This document shows positions 1 through 6,584 of a DNA stretch of 16,514 bases, piece after piece; within the stretch, counting starts at the first letter, position 1; each line of letters begins with the position of its first letter. The notes under the pieces are model-generated. The model saw only the letters and a list, made by a program, of their open reading frames with translations, did no database searches and had not been told where the DNA came from. The position numbers and the translations under genes were made by a program. The stretch is from JACCUZ01 sp038246575 (GTDB lineage Bacteria; Actinomycetota; Actinomycetes; JACCUZ01): NCBI GenBank assembly GCA_038246575.1, contig JBBRVU010000085.1, forward strand, positions 1 through 16,514, given 5' to 3'.

Positions 1-137
1 AGCAGGTGCTCGACGTTGGCCGGCGAACCGGTGAGGAAGTTGTCCAGGCACAACACCTGGTAGCCCTCGTCCAACAAACGGGCGCACAGGTGCGAACCGA
101 GGAAACCCGCACCGCCGGTCACCACCGCGCGCGCCAC
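1..137 (-). CDS. NAD-dependent sugar-nucleotide epimerase/decarboxylase (N-terminal part, cut by window edge)
   Basis: Only the first 45 or so codons lie in the window; the rest continues beyond position 1. The translation begins MARAVVTGGAGFLGSHLC and carries the GxxGxxG nucleotide-binding turn of a Rossmann fold, followed by CLDNFLTGSPANVEHL, an acidic strand-end and loop typical of extended short-chain dehydrogenases such as UDP-glucuronate decarboxylase and UDP-glucose epimerases. I chose the GTG at 135-137 because a GAGG ribosome-binding site lies 7 nt upstream; the GTG at 141-143 is also in frame but too close to the purine tract. About 80 nt separate it from the epimerase gene upstream on the same strand, so it is probably the next gene of the operon. 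The NAD(P)-binding fold is clear; the exact sugar substrate cannot be told from this fragment. Confidence 0.85.
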   Translation of the reverse strand, partial: MARAVVTGGAGFLGSHLCARLLDEGYQVLCLDNFLTGSPANVEHL

Positions 138-217
138 AGCCACCCCTCTCCTCGCCGACCGGCCGCACCGGCACCGCTAGCCACACTCGGAGCAGGACAG
201 CCGAAGCCGTGCCATGG

Positions 218-1228
218 TCAGGTCCGCGCCACGGCTGCCCACGCTGGTGGAAGACCGGCTACGAGTTCCAGCCCGGAGAAGACGCCCGGTTCCTGCGGAC
301 CACGCTCTTTGGCCCACCGGGCCATCCGGTGGATGCCTTCGGCTAGCGGGGTCGCGGGCTGTTGCCCGAAGACCTCGCGGGCGAGGTCATGGTTGCTGAA
401 GGCGGCGACGACCTCGTTGCGGGGTGGCAGATAGCGGACATCAAGCGCGACGCCCATGGCGTCGGCCACGACCCTCGCCAGCTCGTTCAGCGTGCTCACC
501 TCGTCGCCGCCGACGTTGAACGCCTGCCCGTGAGCGGCCGGGACCTGCGGGGCGCGCGCGATAACCGGCGCGATGTCGCCGATGTAGGTGAACGCCCGCC
601 GCTGCTCACCGTCGCCGAAAATGGAGAACGGCTCACCGCGCAACGCCTGGTTCATGAAGATCCCGACGACGTTGCGATACCGGTCTCCGATGTGCTGGCC
701 GTCGCCGTAGACGTTGTGCGGCCGGAACACCACGTAGGGCAGGCCGAACATCTTCTGCGCCGCCCGAAGGTCGAGCTCCACCGCATGCTTCGCAATGCCG
801 TATGGGTCCTCAGGCGAGGGCTCGAGCGACTCGGTCATCGGCAGCTGACCGGCCCCGTAGACCGCGATCGAGGACGTGAAGACGAAGCAGTCCAACCCGC
901 CGGAGCGAATCGAGGCGTTGATCAGGTTGATGCTGCCGAGTACGTTGTTGGCGTAGTTGAACCGGCGGATGAAGTGACTGAGCCCTTCCGCAGCGTAGGC
1001 CGCCAGGTGGTAGACACGCGTAAAGGACCCGCGAGCGAAGAGGGCATCCACGGTGTCGACGTCCTGCACGCTGCCCACAACTAGTCGTGCGCCGGTTGGG
1101 ACGTTCGCGGCGAAGCCGCCACTGAGGTCGTCTAGAACCGTGACGTCGTCCCCGCTGGCCACGAGTTCGGCGGCGACGTGCGCCCCAAGGAACCCGGCCC
1201 CCCCTGTGACGAGGCTTCGATGCGACAT
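218..1228 (-). CDS. NAD-dependent epimerase, extended SDR family (UDP-glucose 4-epimerase-like)
   Basis: A complete 336-residue protein, the usual length for GalE-like extended short-chain dehydrogenases. TGGAGFLG at residues 8-15 is the NAD-binding glycine motif. T118-S119-S120 and the YGIAK motif (Y143, K147) supply the catalytic Ser/Thr, Tyr and Lys. The motifs FRPHNVYG (168-175) and FGDGEQRRAFTYIGD (204-218) are characteristic of nucleotide-sugar epimerases and dehydratases. The ATG at 1228 has a good GGAGAGG ribosome-binding site 6 nt upstream, so longer in-frame extensions are rejected. It probably interconverts a nucleotide sugar in the cytoplasm, feeding the glycosyltransferase of the same cluster. 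The substrate (UDP-Glc, UDP-GlcNAc, UDP-GlcA or other) cannot be assigned from motifs alone. Confidence 0.9.
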   Translation of the reverse strand: MSHRSLVTGGAGFLGAHVAAELVASGDDVTVLDDLSGGFAANVPTGARLVVGSVQDVDTVDALFARGSFTRVYHLAAYAAEGLSHFIRRFNYANNVLGSINLINASIRSGGLDCFVFTSSIAVYGAGQLPMTESLEPSPEDPYGIAKHAVELDLRAAQKMFGLPYVVFRPHNVYGDGQHIGDRYRNVVGIFMNQALRGEPFSIFGDGEQRRAFTYIGDIAPVIARAPQVPAAHGQAFNVGGDEVSTLNELARVVADAMGVALDVRYLPPRNEVVAAFSNHDLAREVFGQQPATPLAEGIHRMARWAKERGPQEPGVFSGLELVAGLPPAWAAVART

Positions 1229-1319
1229 GACGACCCTCTCCTGGACGATGAGCAGCCGGACATGCGGACACGCCCGGAGCAGTGCGACTCGCCCGCACGC
1301 CGTCTTTAACGGGGCGCGC

Positions 1320-1562
1320 TCAGCTGCGACGCTCTCCCGCCGCCCGGTTGCGCGGGTGGTTGCTCGCGACGCGTTCGTTGCCATGGCGATAGTTGCCGGT
1401 GAGCCGGGCCATGAGGAGCTGCCCATCACCGTGGTCAACCTCGTCCAAGAACCCTCGCGCACGGCTACCGCGCAGCACAGTGGCCATCCCGCCATGGTGC
1501 AGGATCTGAACCTCGCCCCCGGCACGGACGCGGTATTCGAAGCCTTCCGGCGCTCGGCCCAT
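1320..1562 (-). CDS. Small conserved actinobacterial protein of unknown function
   Basis: An 80-residue protein starting MGRAPEGFEYRVRAGGEV. It contains ILHHGGMATVLRG and then LMARLTGNYRHGNER, followed by HPRNR. From memory, the pattern of a GFxYR/GxVxI strand, an HHG-x-ATVLRG turn, an acidic helix and a terminal TGNYxRGNER-x-HPRNR tail recurs in many uncharacterised actinobacterial proteins of 60-80 residues; no function is known to me. It is soluble, basic at its C-terminus and has no membrane segment or signal peptide. The ATG at 1560-1562 is preferred; an in-frame TTG at 1569-1571 would add three residues, and neither has a strong ribosome-binding site. It lies between a membrane-protein gene and an epimerase gene on the same strand, so it may simply be co-transcribed. 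Confidence 0.7.
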   Translation of the reverse strand: MGRAPEGFEYRVRAGGEVQILHHGGMATVLRGSRARGFLDEVDHGDGQLLMARLTGNYRHGNERVASNHPRNRAAGERRS

Positions 1563-1626
1563 GGCAGACAAACCTAGCAGGTGCTGGCCTGGCGGCGACC
1601 TCGCCCACCTGATCAGTGGTCGGGGG

Positions 1627-2340
1627 TCAGCGGTGCCGGGCGGCTGGGCGGCGTGGCCGGACCCGCGAGAAGTACCGCGCCGGAAGGAACAAGACGAGCA
1701 GGGCTAGGGCAACGTGGACGCCGATGAAGGCGTAGGCCTCGTACTTCGTGGGGTAGTGGCCTAAAAAGACCTCCATGTGCGATGCCCAGTTCCAGCGCTC
1801 GGGGATCGTCGCCCATGCCGGGTCCGTGTGCGGGTTCACCGTCAGGAAGGCCAGGTCTTCCAGACCGGACAGCATCAGGAGGAGCAGCGCCGTGGACAGC
1901 CGCCGGCACATCGCTGCCGGGCCACCGCCCAGGCGGAAAGCGAGGGTCATCGACAAGATGATGAACGGCACCATCTGCAGGATCAGGACGTAGACGGTCT
2001 CGAACGTGTCCAGGCTGAAGAAGATCTTCGGCACAAACCAACAGAAGATGACCAGGAAGGCGATCGGCGTCGCGACCAGAGCCGCCCGCAGACGCAAGGA
2101 CTCGCCCAGCCGCAGCCGGGCGATCGCCTCGGCGGCGAGGAAGAACGGCACAAGCTGGATCAAGAAGCGGGCGAGGCTGGTGGCTTCGCGCTGGGGAGGC
2201 AGCGCGAGGAACACCGCGGCGGTCATCGCCGCCGCGGCCGCCCCCAGCAGCATGGCCGGCACGTTGTCACGAAGCGTTGCCTGCAGGGTCGGCCGGGACG
2301 GCGGCCGAGCCGTCGGGGCGGATCGGGCAGTCACGCTCAT
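1627..2340 (-). CDS. Polytopic membrane protein, uncharacterised
   Basis: A 237-residue hydrophobic protein with about six predicted membrane helices, around residues 27-47, 55-75, 84-108, 115-140, 147-166 and 200-225. The first 25 residues are basic and Ser/Thr/Pro-rich, and the C-terminus is highly basic, suggesting a cytoplasmic tail. The loop between the last two helices carries a distinctive stretch of polar and aromatic residues, EDLAFLTVNPHTDPAW and WNWASHMEVFLGHYPTKYEA, with conserved-looking His, Glu, Asp and Trp; this could be a catalytic or binding loop rather than plain transport. The AGGAG ribosome-binding site, 5 nt before the ATG, overlaps the stop region of the ATP-grasp gene (only 9 nt apart), so translation is probably coupled. 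I do not recognise the family and assign no function. Confidence 0.8.
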   Translation of the reverse strand: MSVTARSAPTARPPSRPTLQATLRDNVPAMLLGAAAAAMTAAVFLALPPQREATSLARFLIQLVPFFLAAEAIARLRLGESLRLRAALVATPIAFLVIFCWFVPKIFFSLDTFETVYVLILQMVPFIILSMTLAFRLGGGPAAMCRRLSTALLLLMLSGLEDLAFLTVNPHTDPAWATIPERWNWASHMEVFLGHYPTKYEAYAFIGVHVALALLVLFLPARYFSRVRPRRPAARHR

Positions 2341-2349
2341 ACGGTCTCC

Positions 2350-3672
2350 TCAGGGCGCCCGGCCCGAGACCAGGGCGGGGCCGGTCGTGCTGCTCGGGGT
2401 CGAACCATGCCGCGGCCCGCCGCCGGCGCCGGAGGTGCCGCCCGGGATGCGGCACTCGCAGCCACGGGCACCGACCTCGCCCTGCAGTCTCACAGCGAAC
2501 CCCCGACGAATGTCCTCCACCGCGCGATGCAGCCGGTCCTCGTCGGAGTCAGACAACAGGACATACCCCAACTTGTGGGCAGCCCTAGTGTAAGGGCGGA
2601 CGGCGTCGCCCGGAGAGGCGAACAACTGAAAATCGACGACCTGGGCTAGTCGCGCGAGACGTTCCACCCCCTGCAGTGCCTCCAACCGGCCCCCCTGCTC
2701 GACGTGCAGGATGTATGTCGCCGCTGCATGAGCCCGGGTTGGGGTGACGTCGAAGGGCACCCCGCAGGCGTGGTCGACGGCCGCCGCGACGGTGTCCACA
2801 CCGTGCGCCAAGCCCACCAGCTGCGGCATCCCGTTGCCGCCGAGGCGGGCACCCATCTCGATCATCCACGGCGTTCCGTCCGCGGTGAGGACGAGATCCA
2901 CGTTCAGCGGGCCATCCGGATGCTCGATGCGGGCTGCCACGTCGCCGATCAACGTGTGGATGGCCTCCAACTGTCCCGCGGGCAGCCGGGCCGGCGCCCA
3001 GTGCGTCGTGGTGATCATGTGGGGTGGCCCGGTTGTGGAGCGTTCGGCCACCAGGCACAGCTCGGGGCGACCGTCGGACAGGAACGCCTCCACCGCGAGC
3101 GGACGCCCGTCCACGTACTCCTCCACCATGATCTGCCCGGAGACCGAGACGGCGCGGGCGTCGATGATCGCCTCCGCGACCCCGGTGTCCCCGCAGACGA
3201 CGGCGACGCCCTTGCTCCCGCTCGAGTCGGCGGGCTTCACTACGGCGCGGCCACCGACGCTGCGCGCGGCCTCGATCAGCTCATCGGTGTCGGCGGAGGT
3301 AACGCTGAAGTACGCCGGCTGGCCGAGTTCCTCCACGACCGCACGGAAGGCCGTCTTGTTCACCGAGCACTCGGCGGCTCGTGCCGAGGTCGGCTCGGGC
3401 AGCCCCCGACGCAAAGCGATCTCGCGGGCGGTCGGGATGGCCGCGTCGCTGGCCGGGGCGATGACGCCGACGAGCTGGTCGTCGCGGACCGATCGATCGA
3501 TTCCGTCCGCGTCGCGGGTTGTCATCGCCAGGAACCGGTCCGCCAGCCCGACGGCCGTCGCGTCTGGTCGCATGTCCACGCCCACGGTGCGCAGACCACG
3601 TCTGCGCGCCTCGAGGTAGGCGCTGGCCTGGTCTTCGCCCGCCCCGAGGACGAGCAGGGTGGGTGTGCTCAT
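2350..3672 (-). CDS. ATP-grasp domain ligase (carboxylate-amine/amino-acid ligase type)
   Basis: A 440-residue ATP-grasp enzyme that should join a carboxylate to an amine through an acyl-phosphate intermediate. Visible parts: an N-terminal pre-ATP-grasp Rossmann-like domain (LLVLGAGEDQASAYLEARRRG, residues 6-26); the VVKPADSSGSKGV nucleotide loop (K146, glycines 152-155); VEEYVDG (183-189); and the metal and ATP ligands N257-D259 and E272 within EMGARLGGN (272-280). This order resembles CarB/PurK-like and L-amino-acid ligase enzymes. The last 30 residues are Gly/Ser-rich and probably disordered. Its ATG overlaps the stop of the glycosyltransferase gene as ATGA, so the two are co-translated. 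In this cluster it may build a peptide or amide bond to a sugar, lipid or amino acid. The substrate is unknown. Confidence 0.88.
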   Translation of the reverse strand: MSTPTLLVLGAGEDQASAYLEARRRGLRTVGVDMRPDATAVGLADRFLAMTTRDADGIDRSVRDDQLVGVIAPASDAAIPTAREIALRRGLPEPTSARAAECSVNKTAFRAVVEELGQPAYFSVTSADTDELIEAARSVGGRAVVKPADSSGSKGVAVVCGDTGVAEAIIDARAVSVSGQIMVEEYVDGRPLAVEAFLSDGRPELCLVAERSTTGPPHMITTTHWAPARLPAGQLEAIHTLIGDVAARIEHPDGPLNVDLVLTADGTPWMIEMGARLGGNGMPQLVGLAHGVDTVAAAVDHACGVPFDVTPTRAHAAATYILHVEQGGRLEALQGVERLARLAQVVDFQLFASPGDAVRPYTRAAHKLGYVLLSDSDEDRLHRAVEDIRRGFAVRLQGEVGARGCECRIPGGTSGAGGGPRHGSTPSSTTGPALVSGRAP

Positions 3673-4634
3673 CGAGGGGTCCCCCGCAGCGGGCCCGGTC
3701 GTAGCTCGAATTCGTAGAGCGAGTCCGCGGGGTCGATGTCGATATTGGTCTCCCGGATGAGGTACGCGGACGGGCCGCGGGTCTGACCTCGCAGGATGCG
3801 GACGAGGTAGCGGCTCATGACGGCCAGGTTGACGGCCAGCACCGCAGCAGTGACCAGCAGCAGCTCCTCGAGGACATCCACTCCGGCCAGTTCGCCGACC
3901 AAGCCGGCGACGACGGCGACCAGCACCGCCAGGGCACTGATTCCGACCATGTCCAGCATTCGGTAGGAGAAGCCGGTGTAGAGCTCCATGCTGTGATGCA
4001 CCAGCTGTCGGACATTCCACTTGGCGATCCCTGCGCGGCGGGCATGGTGCTCGGTGGGGACCGACGCGTAGCGCGCCCCCACCAGCGGGACCGTGGCCAG
4101 GAAGTACGGCGTCCCCAGGTTGAGCGCGACGATCTTCTTGGCCACCGATGTGCGGATCATCCTGAACACCGAACCGCGCCAGGGCAGATCGATGGCGAAT
4201 ACGTGGCGGGCCAGGAAGTGCTGGGCGGTCGACCCGAGGCGACGCCAGGCAGGGTCCCTCCGCCGGCCGCGCATGGCGAAGACGACGTCGTATCCCTGCT
4301 CCGCCGCGGCGAGCAGTTTCGGCAGCTCGCTGGGGGGACTCTGCAGGTCCGCGTCGAACTGCACGATCCAGGGAAGGCAGGCGTAGCGGAAGCCCGCGCC
4401 GAAGGCGGCCTCGAGCCCGAAGTTGCGGGTGAAGGAGATGTAGCGCACCCGAGGGTCCGCGGCGGCGAACGCCCGCAGGAGGGCCAGCGTGCCGTCCGTA
4501 CTGCCGTCGTCGATGAAGATGATCTCGTGTTCGGCGAACCGTCCGAGGCTTTGCTTGATCTCGGCGTATGCCTGCGGCAGACACTGCTCCTCATCGAGGC
4601 ACGGCACCACCGCGCTGATCGCCGTGATCTTCAT
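3669..4634 (-). CDS. Family 2 glycosyltransferase, polyprenyl-phosphate sugar transferase type (two C-terminal membrane helices)
   Basis: A 321-residue GT-A-fold enzyme of the DPM1/GtrB/ArnC type, which moves a sugar from a nucleotide donor to a polyprenyl phosphate at the inner membrane face. VVPCLDEEQCLPQAY opens the fold, IDDGSTDGT (residues 41-49) binds the nucleotide, and QFDADLQSP (92-100) carries the DAD metal motif. SFTRNFGLEAAFGAGF (67-82) is typical of the family. Two hydrophobic helices at about 228-250 and 253-278 match GtrB-like proteins. The start MKITAISAVVPC was chosen because it begins right at the first strand, with AGGAAG about 10 nt upstream; an in-frame ATG at 4676 would add 14 residues. 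It overlaps the ATP-grasp gene by 4 nt. The lipid-linked sugar would fit the flippase gene of the cluster. Confidence 0.9.
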   Translation of the reverse strand: MKITAISAVVPCLDEEQCLPQAYAEIKQSLGRFAEHEIIFIDDGSTDGTLALLRAFAAADPRVRYISFTRNFGLEAAFGAGFRYACLPWIVQFDADLQSPPSELPKLLAAAEQGYDVVFAMRGRRRDPAWRRLGSTAQHFLARHVFAIDLPWRGSVFRMIRTSVAKKIVALNLGTPYFLATVPLVGARYASVPTEHHARRAGIAKWNVRQLVHHSMELYTGFSYRMLDMVGISALAVLVAVVAGLVGELAGVDVLEELLLVTAAVLAVNLAVMSRYLVRILRGQTRGPSAYLIRETNIDIDPADSLYEFELRPGPLRGTPR

Positions 4635-4696
4635 CGCTGGGGTCTTCCTGACGTCGTCGCGATGCCCCGTCGTCATCGCTTCGAAGCGGGGACCGC

Positions 4697-5443
4697 TCAG
4701 GAGAACATCGCGTCCATGGTTTCGTGGGTGGTCGGCTTGTCGAGATCCTTCGTCGACGCCCAGCAGGTGTTCAAGATGATGCGGGTGGCCGCCTCGGTGA
4801 GCGGGATGGTGCGGTGCAAGGTGGTGTCTGACCGCAGGAAGTAGAGTTCGCCGGTGGCGTGGTCCCAGTTCTCCACCTCGTGGCTGGCCAGCGTCTCTTC
4901 GACCCGGGGGTCGGACTTGTCCCAGCTGGTGTGCGGCACTGTCTGCAGCGTGCCGCCGACCGACGGGTCGGGGGCCTCGATGATCCAGATCACCGTGAAG
5001 GCGAAATCCCCCCAGTGCCAGCCGTGGGTGTCGCCGGGGCGATCCTGCCGGATGATCACGTATTCCTCGCCGTCCCACGGGCAGTGGTGCAGCGGCTCCC
5101 CGGCGATGTGGGCGAGGGCGTCCTTGAGGTCCTGGTTGGCGTAGATCGACGGGATGAGGGTGCCGCCCTCGCCGATCGCCGTCTTGCTGACCGTGCTCAT
5201 GTACCGCGGTGAGCCGCCGGTCTCCTTCAGGTGCACGTCGATGCGTCGAGCGTGCTCGTCCAGCAGCCGGTTGGCCTCCTCCGCCACGGCGTCGAACACC
5301 GACGGGGCCATCAGCCCGGTGAGCTTGACGTAGCCGTGCTCCTGATAGTGCGCGGCCATCTCCTGCAACGTGCCGGTGTCCTGCACGAACTTCGCCAGGT
5401 GATCATTCAACGCGGCGTTCACGGACGTGGCGTCAGCAGTCAT
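4697..5443 (-). CDS. Fe(II)/2-oxoglutarate-dependent radical halogenase, BesD-like (candidate amino-acid chlorinase)
   Basis: A 248-residue enzyme of the non-haem iron family that includes BesD, which chlorinates free lysine. The region HGWHWGDFAFTVIWIIEAP (140-158) has the iron ligand H143 with glycine (G145) where hydroxylases keep Asp or Glu. HxG in this position leaves a site for chloride and is the recognised halogenase signature. The second iron His is H210 in TTLHRTIPL. Against BesD residue numbers as I recall them (R74, E120, H134, H137, G139, D140, H204, N219), the equivalents here are R80, E126, H140, H143, G145, D146, H210 and N225, a constant shift of six. One recalled lysine contact, T221, is Cys227, so the substrate may differ from lysine. 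The ATG at 5443 lies inside the end of the upstream transferase gene (11-nt overlap); an ATG at 5455 is possible. Chlorination itself is inferred. Confidence 0.88.
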   Translation of the reverse strand: MTADATSVNAALNDHLAKFVQDTGTLQEMAAHYQEHGYVKLTGLMAPSVFDAVAEEANRLLDEHARRIDVHLKETGGSPRYMSTVSKTAIGEGGTLIPSIYANQDLKDALAHIAGEPLHHCPWDGEEYVIIRQDRPGDTHGWHWGDFAFTVIWIIEAPDPSVGGTLQTVPHTSWDKSDPRVEETLASHEVENWDHATGELYFLRSDTTLHRTIPLTEAATRIILNTCWASTKDLDKPTTHETMDAMFS

Positions 5444-6584
5444 GAGCAAGCCCATCAGGTCGAGGTGCCGGTGTCGAAGAGGTGACTGTAGGTGGCCGCG
5501 GCCGCCCCGGCAAGCGCCGCCCACCCCAGCCAGGGCGCCACGGCAGCGGCGCCAGGTGCAGATTGGACGCCGCCAGCCGGGCGCCCATCCGCAGTTTGGT
5601 GGCCAGGGAGCCCGGGCCGAGGTCGAGACGCCGGGCCCCCGCCGCGGCCACGGCGTCGAGCTCGCGGAGGTAGAGCGCGGCGGCCAGCACATCCGCGTGG
5701 GGGAGGTCATCGCGGGAACCCGTGGCGAGCGCCAGCCACTCCCCCTCGCCGGGCAGCAGCAGGTCGAACATGGTGATCCGAGCACCCGGTGTCGCAGTTG
5801 CTGAGAGGTCGGCCGCGGTGTCGACCACGTCCTCCGCCCCGAACACGCACGCCGCCCGGGCCTGCATCAGCGCATCCAGGAACCTCGGCGGCAACGGCGC
5901 CATCACCCGGCGCGCCGACGAGTGCCGCAGCCGGGTGGCCGCTTCCAAGTCGCTCAGCGCCCGTGGGTCGCGGTAGTGCTGCTCGGCGAACAGCCCCCCG
6001 GTCAGCAGGGGTGCCTGCTCCGCGGCGGCGGCGAGCCGCCGCCGGTGGCGGCGGGGCTGCGCGCGGAGGAACTCATCGGCTCCCCCACCGGGAACGTCGA
6101 CGACCGCGACCGGTGAGAGGACCACCGACAGCGGGCACCAGGCGAACAGCGCCGCCTCGGACTCGGGCACCGCGAGGAAGCCGAGGACGGGCACGGCGGC
6201 CCCGAAACGGGCGCCGGTCGCCGCCGCCAGTAGCCGCAACACCTCGACGCGGCGAGCGGCCGGCAGGCCGGGCGAGAACCGGTAGCCCGGCGAGAAGCTG
6301 AAAGGTAGGCGGCAGACCATCGGGCGTACCCCCCGAGGGCGCGATGGACGGACGTAGCGGCGGGCAGGGATGCTGGATAGCCCGGCGATCAGGCAGAACA
6401 CGCCGACCGGTGCTCCGCCGTCGCGGGCCACCGCCAGGTGCGTCTCCCTCAGCCCCGCGCGGGCGTACGCGGCCAGCGCGGACCGCCGCCAACTGCCCAC
6501 CAGCCCGGCCGTTTGGACCAACTCGTCCCAGCCGTCGTCGTCGGTGCACGCGGTCGGCTCCAGCCACTGGATGTCCACGGTCAC
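5433..6584 (-). CDS. GNAT-fold/FemAB-like transferase (possible aminoacyl-tRNA-dependent aminoacyltransferase)
   Basis: A 383-residue protein with two GNAT-like halves. The second half resembles the BioF2-like acetyltransferase/FemAB group: a basic helix EFLRAQPRRHRRRLAAAA (171-188), then FDLLLPGEGEWLALATG (273-289), then LDLGPGSLATKLRMGA (320-335), which is the position of the DFGPG-x-x-x-YK-x-x-x-G signature of that family. FemAB/FemX enzymes transfer amino acids from aminoacyl-tRNA to an acceptor amine. The GTG at 6582-6584 is chosen because it forms a GTGA overlap with the stop of the LysRS-like gene; a GTG 3 nt upstream is also in frame. The C-terminal 35 residues are Pro/Arg-rich and overlap the halogenase start. 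Its position between a LysRS paralogue and a lysine-type halogenase favours tRNA-dependent transfer, but an acyl-CoA donor cannot be excluded. Confidence 0.78.
   Translation of the reverse strand: MTVDIQWLEPTACTDDDGWDELVQTAGLVGSWRRSALAAYARAGLRETHLAVARDGGAPVGVFCLIAGLSSIPARRYVRPSRPRGVRPMVCRLPFSFSPGYRFSPGLPAARRVEVLRLLAAATGARFGAAVPVLGFLAVPESEAALFAWCPLSVVLSPVAVVDVPGGGADEFLRAQPRRHRRRLAAAAEQAPLLTGGLFAEQHYRDPRALSDLEAATRLRHSSARRVMAPLPPRFLDALMQARAACVFGAEDVVDTAADLSATATPGARITMFDLLLPGEGEWLALATGSRDDLPHADVLAAALYLRELDAVAAAGARRLDLGPGSLATKLRMGARLAASNLHLAPLPWRPGWGGRRLPGRPRPPTVTSSTPAPRPDGLAHDC

Noticed and set aside
3673..4584. Upstream extension of the ATP-grasp frame through the glycosyltransferase gene
   Set aside because: The extension is a frame-shifted shadow of the glycosyltransferase; the ATGA overlap at 3669-3672 marks the real start.
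4677..4688. Perfect 12-nt palindrome CGCTTCGAAGCG between the halogenase and glycosyltransferase genes
   Set aside because: It is short and a single copy in GC-rich DNA, with no second site, so an operator role cannot be supported.
5456..5785. Upstream extension of the halogenase frame
   Set aside because: It is Cys/Arg/Trp-rich sequence in the shadow of the FemAB-like gene, without family similarity.
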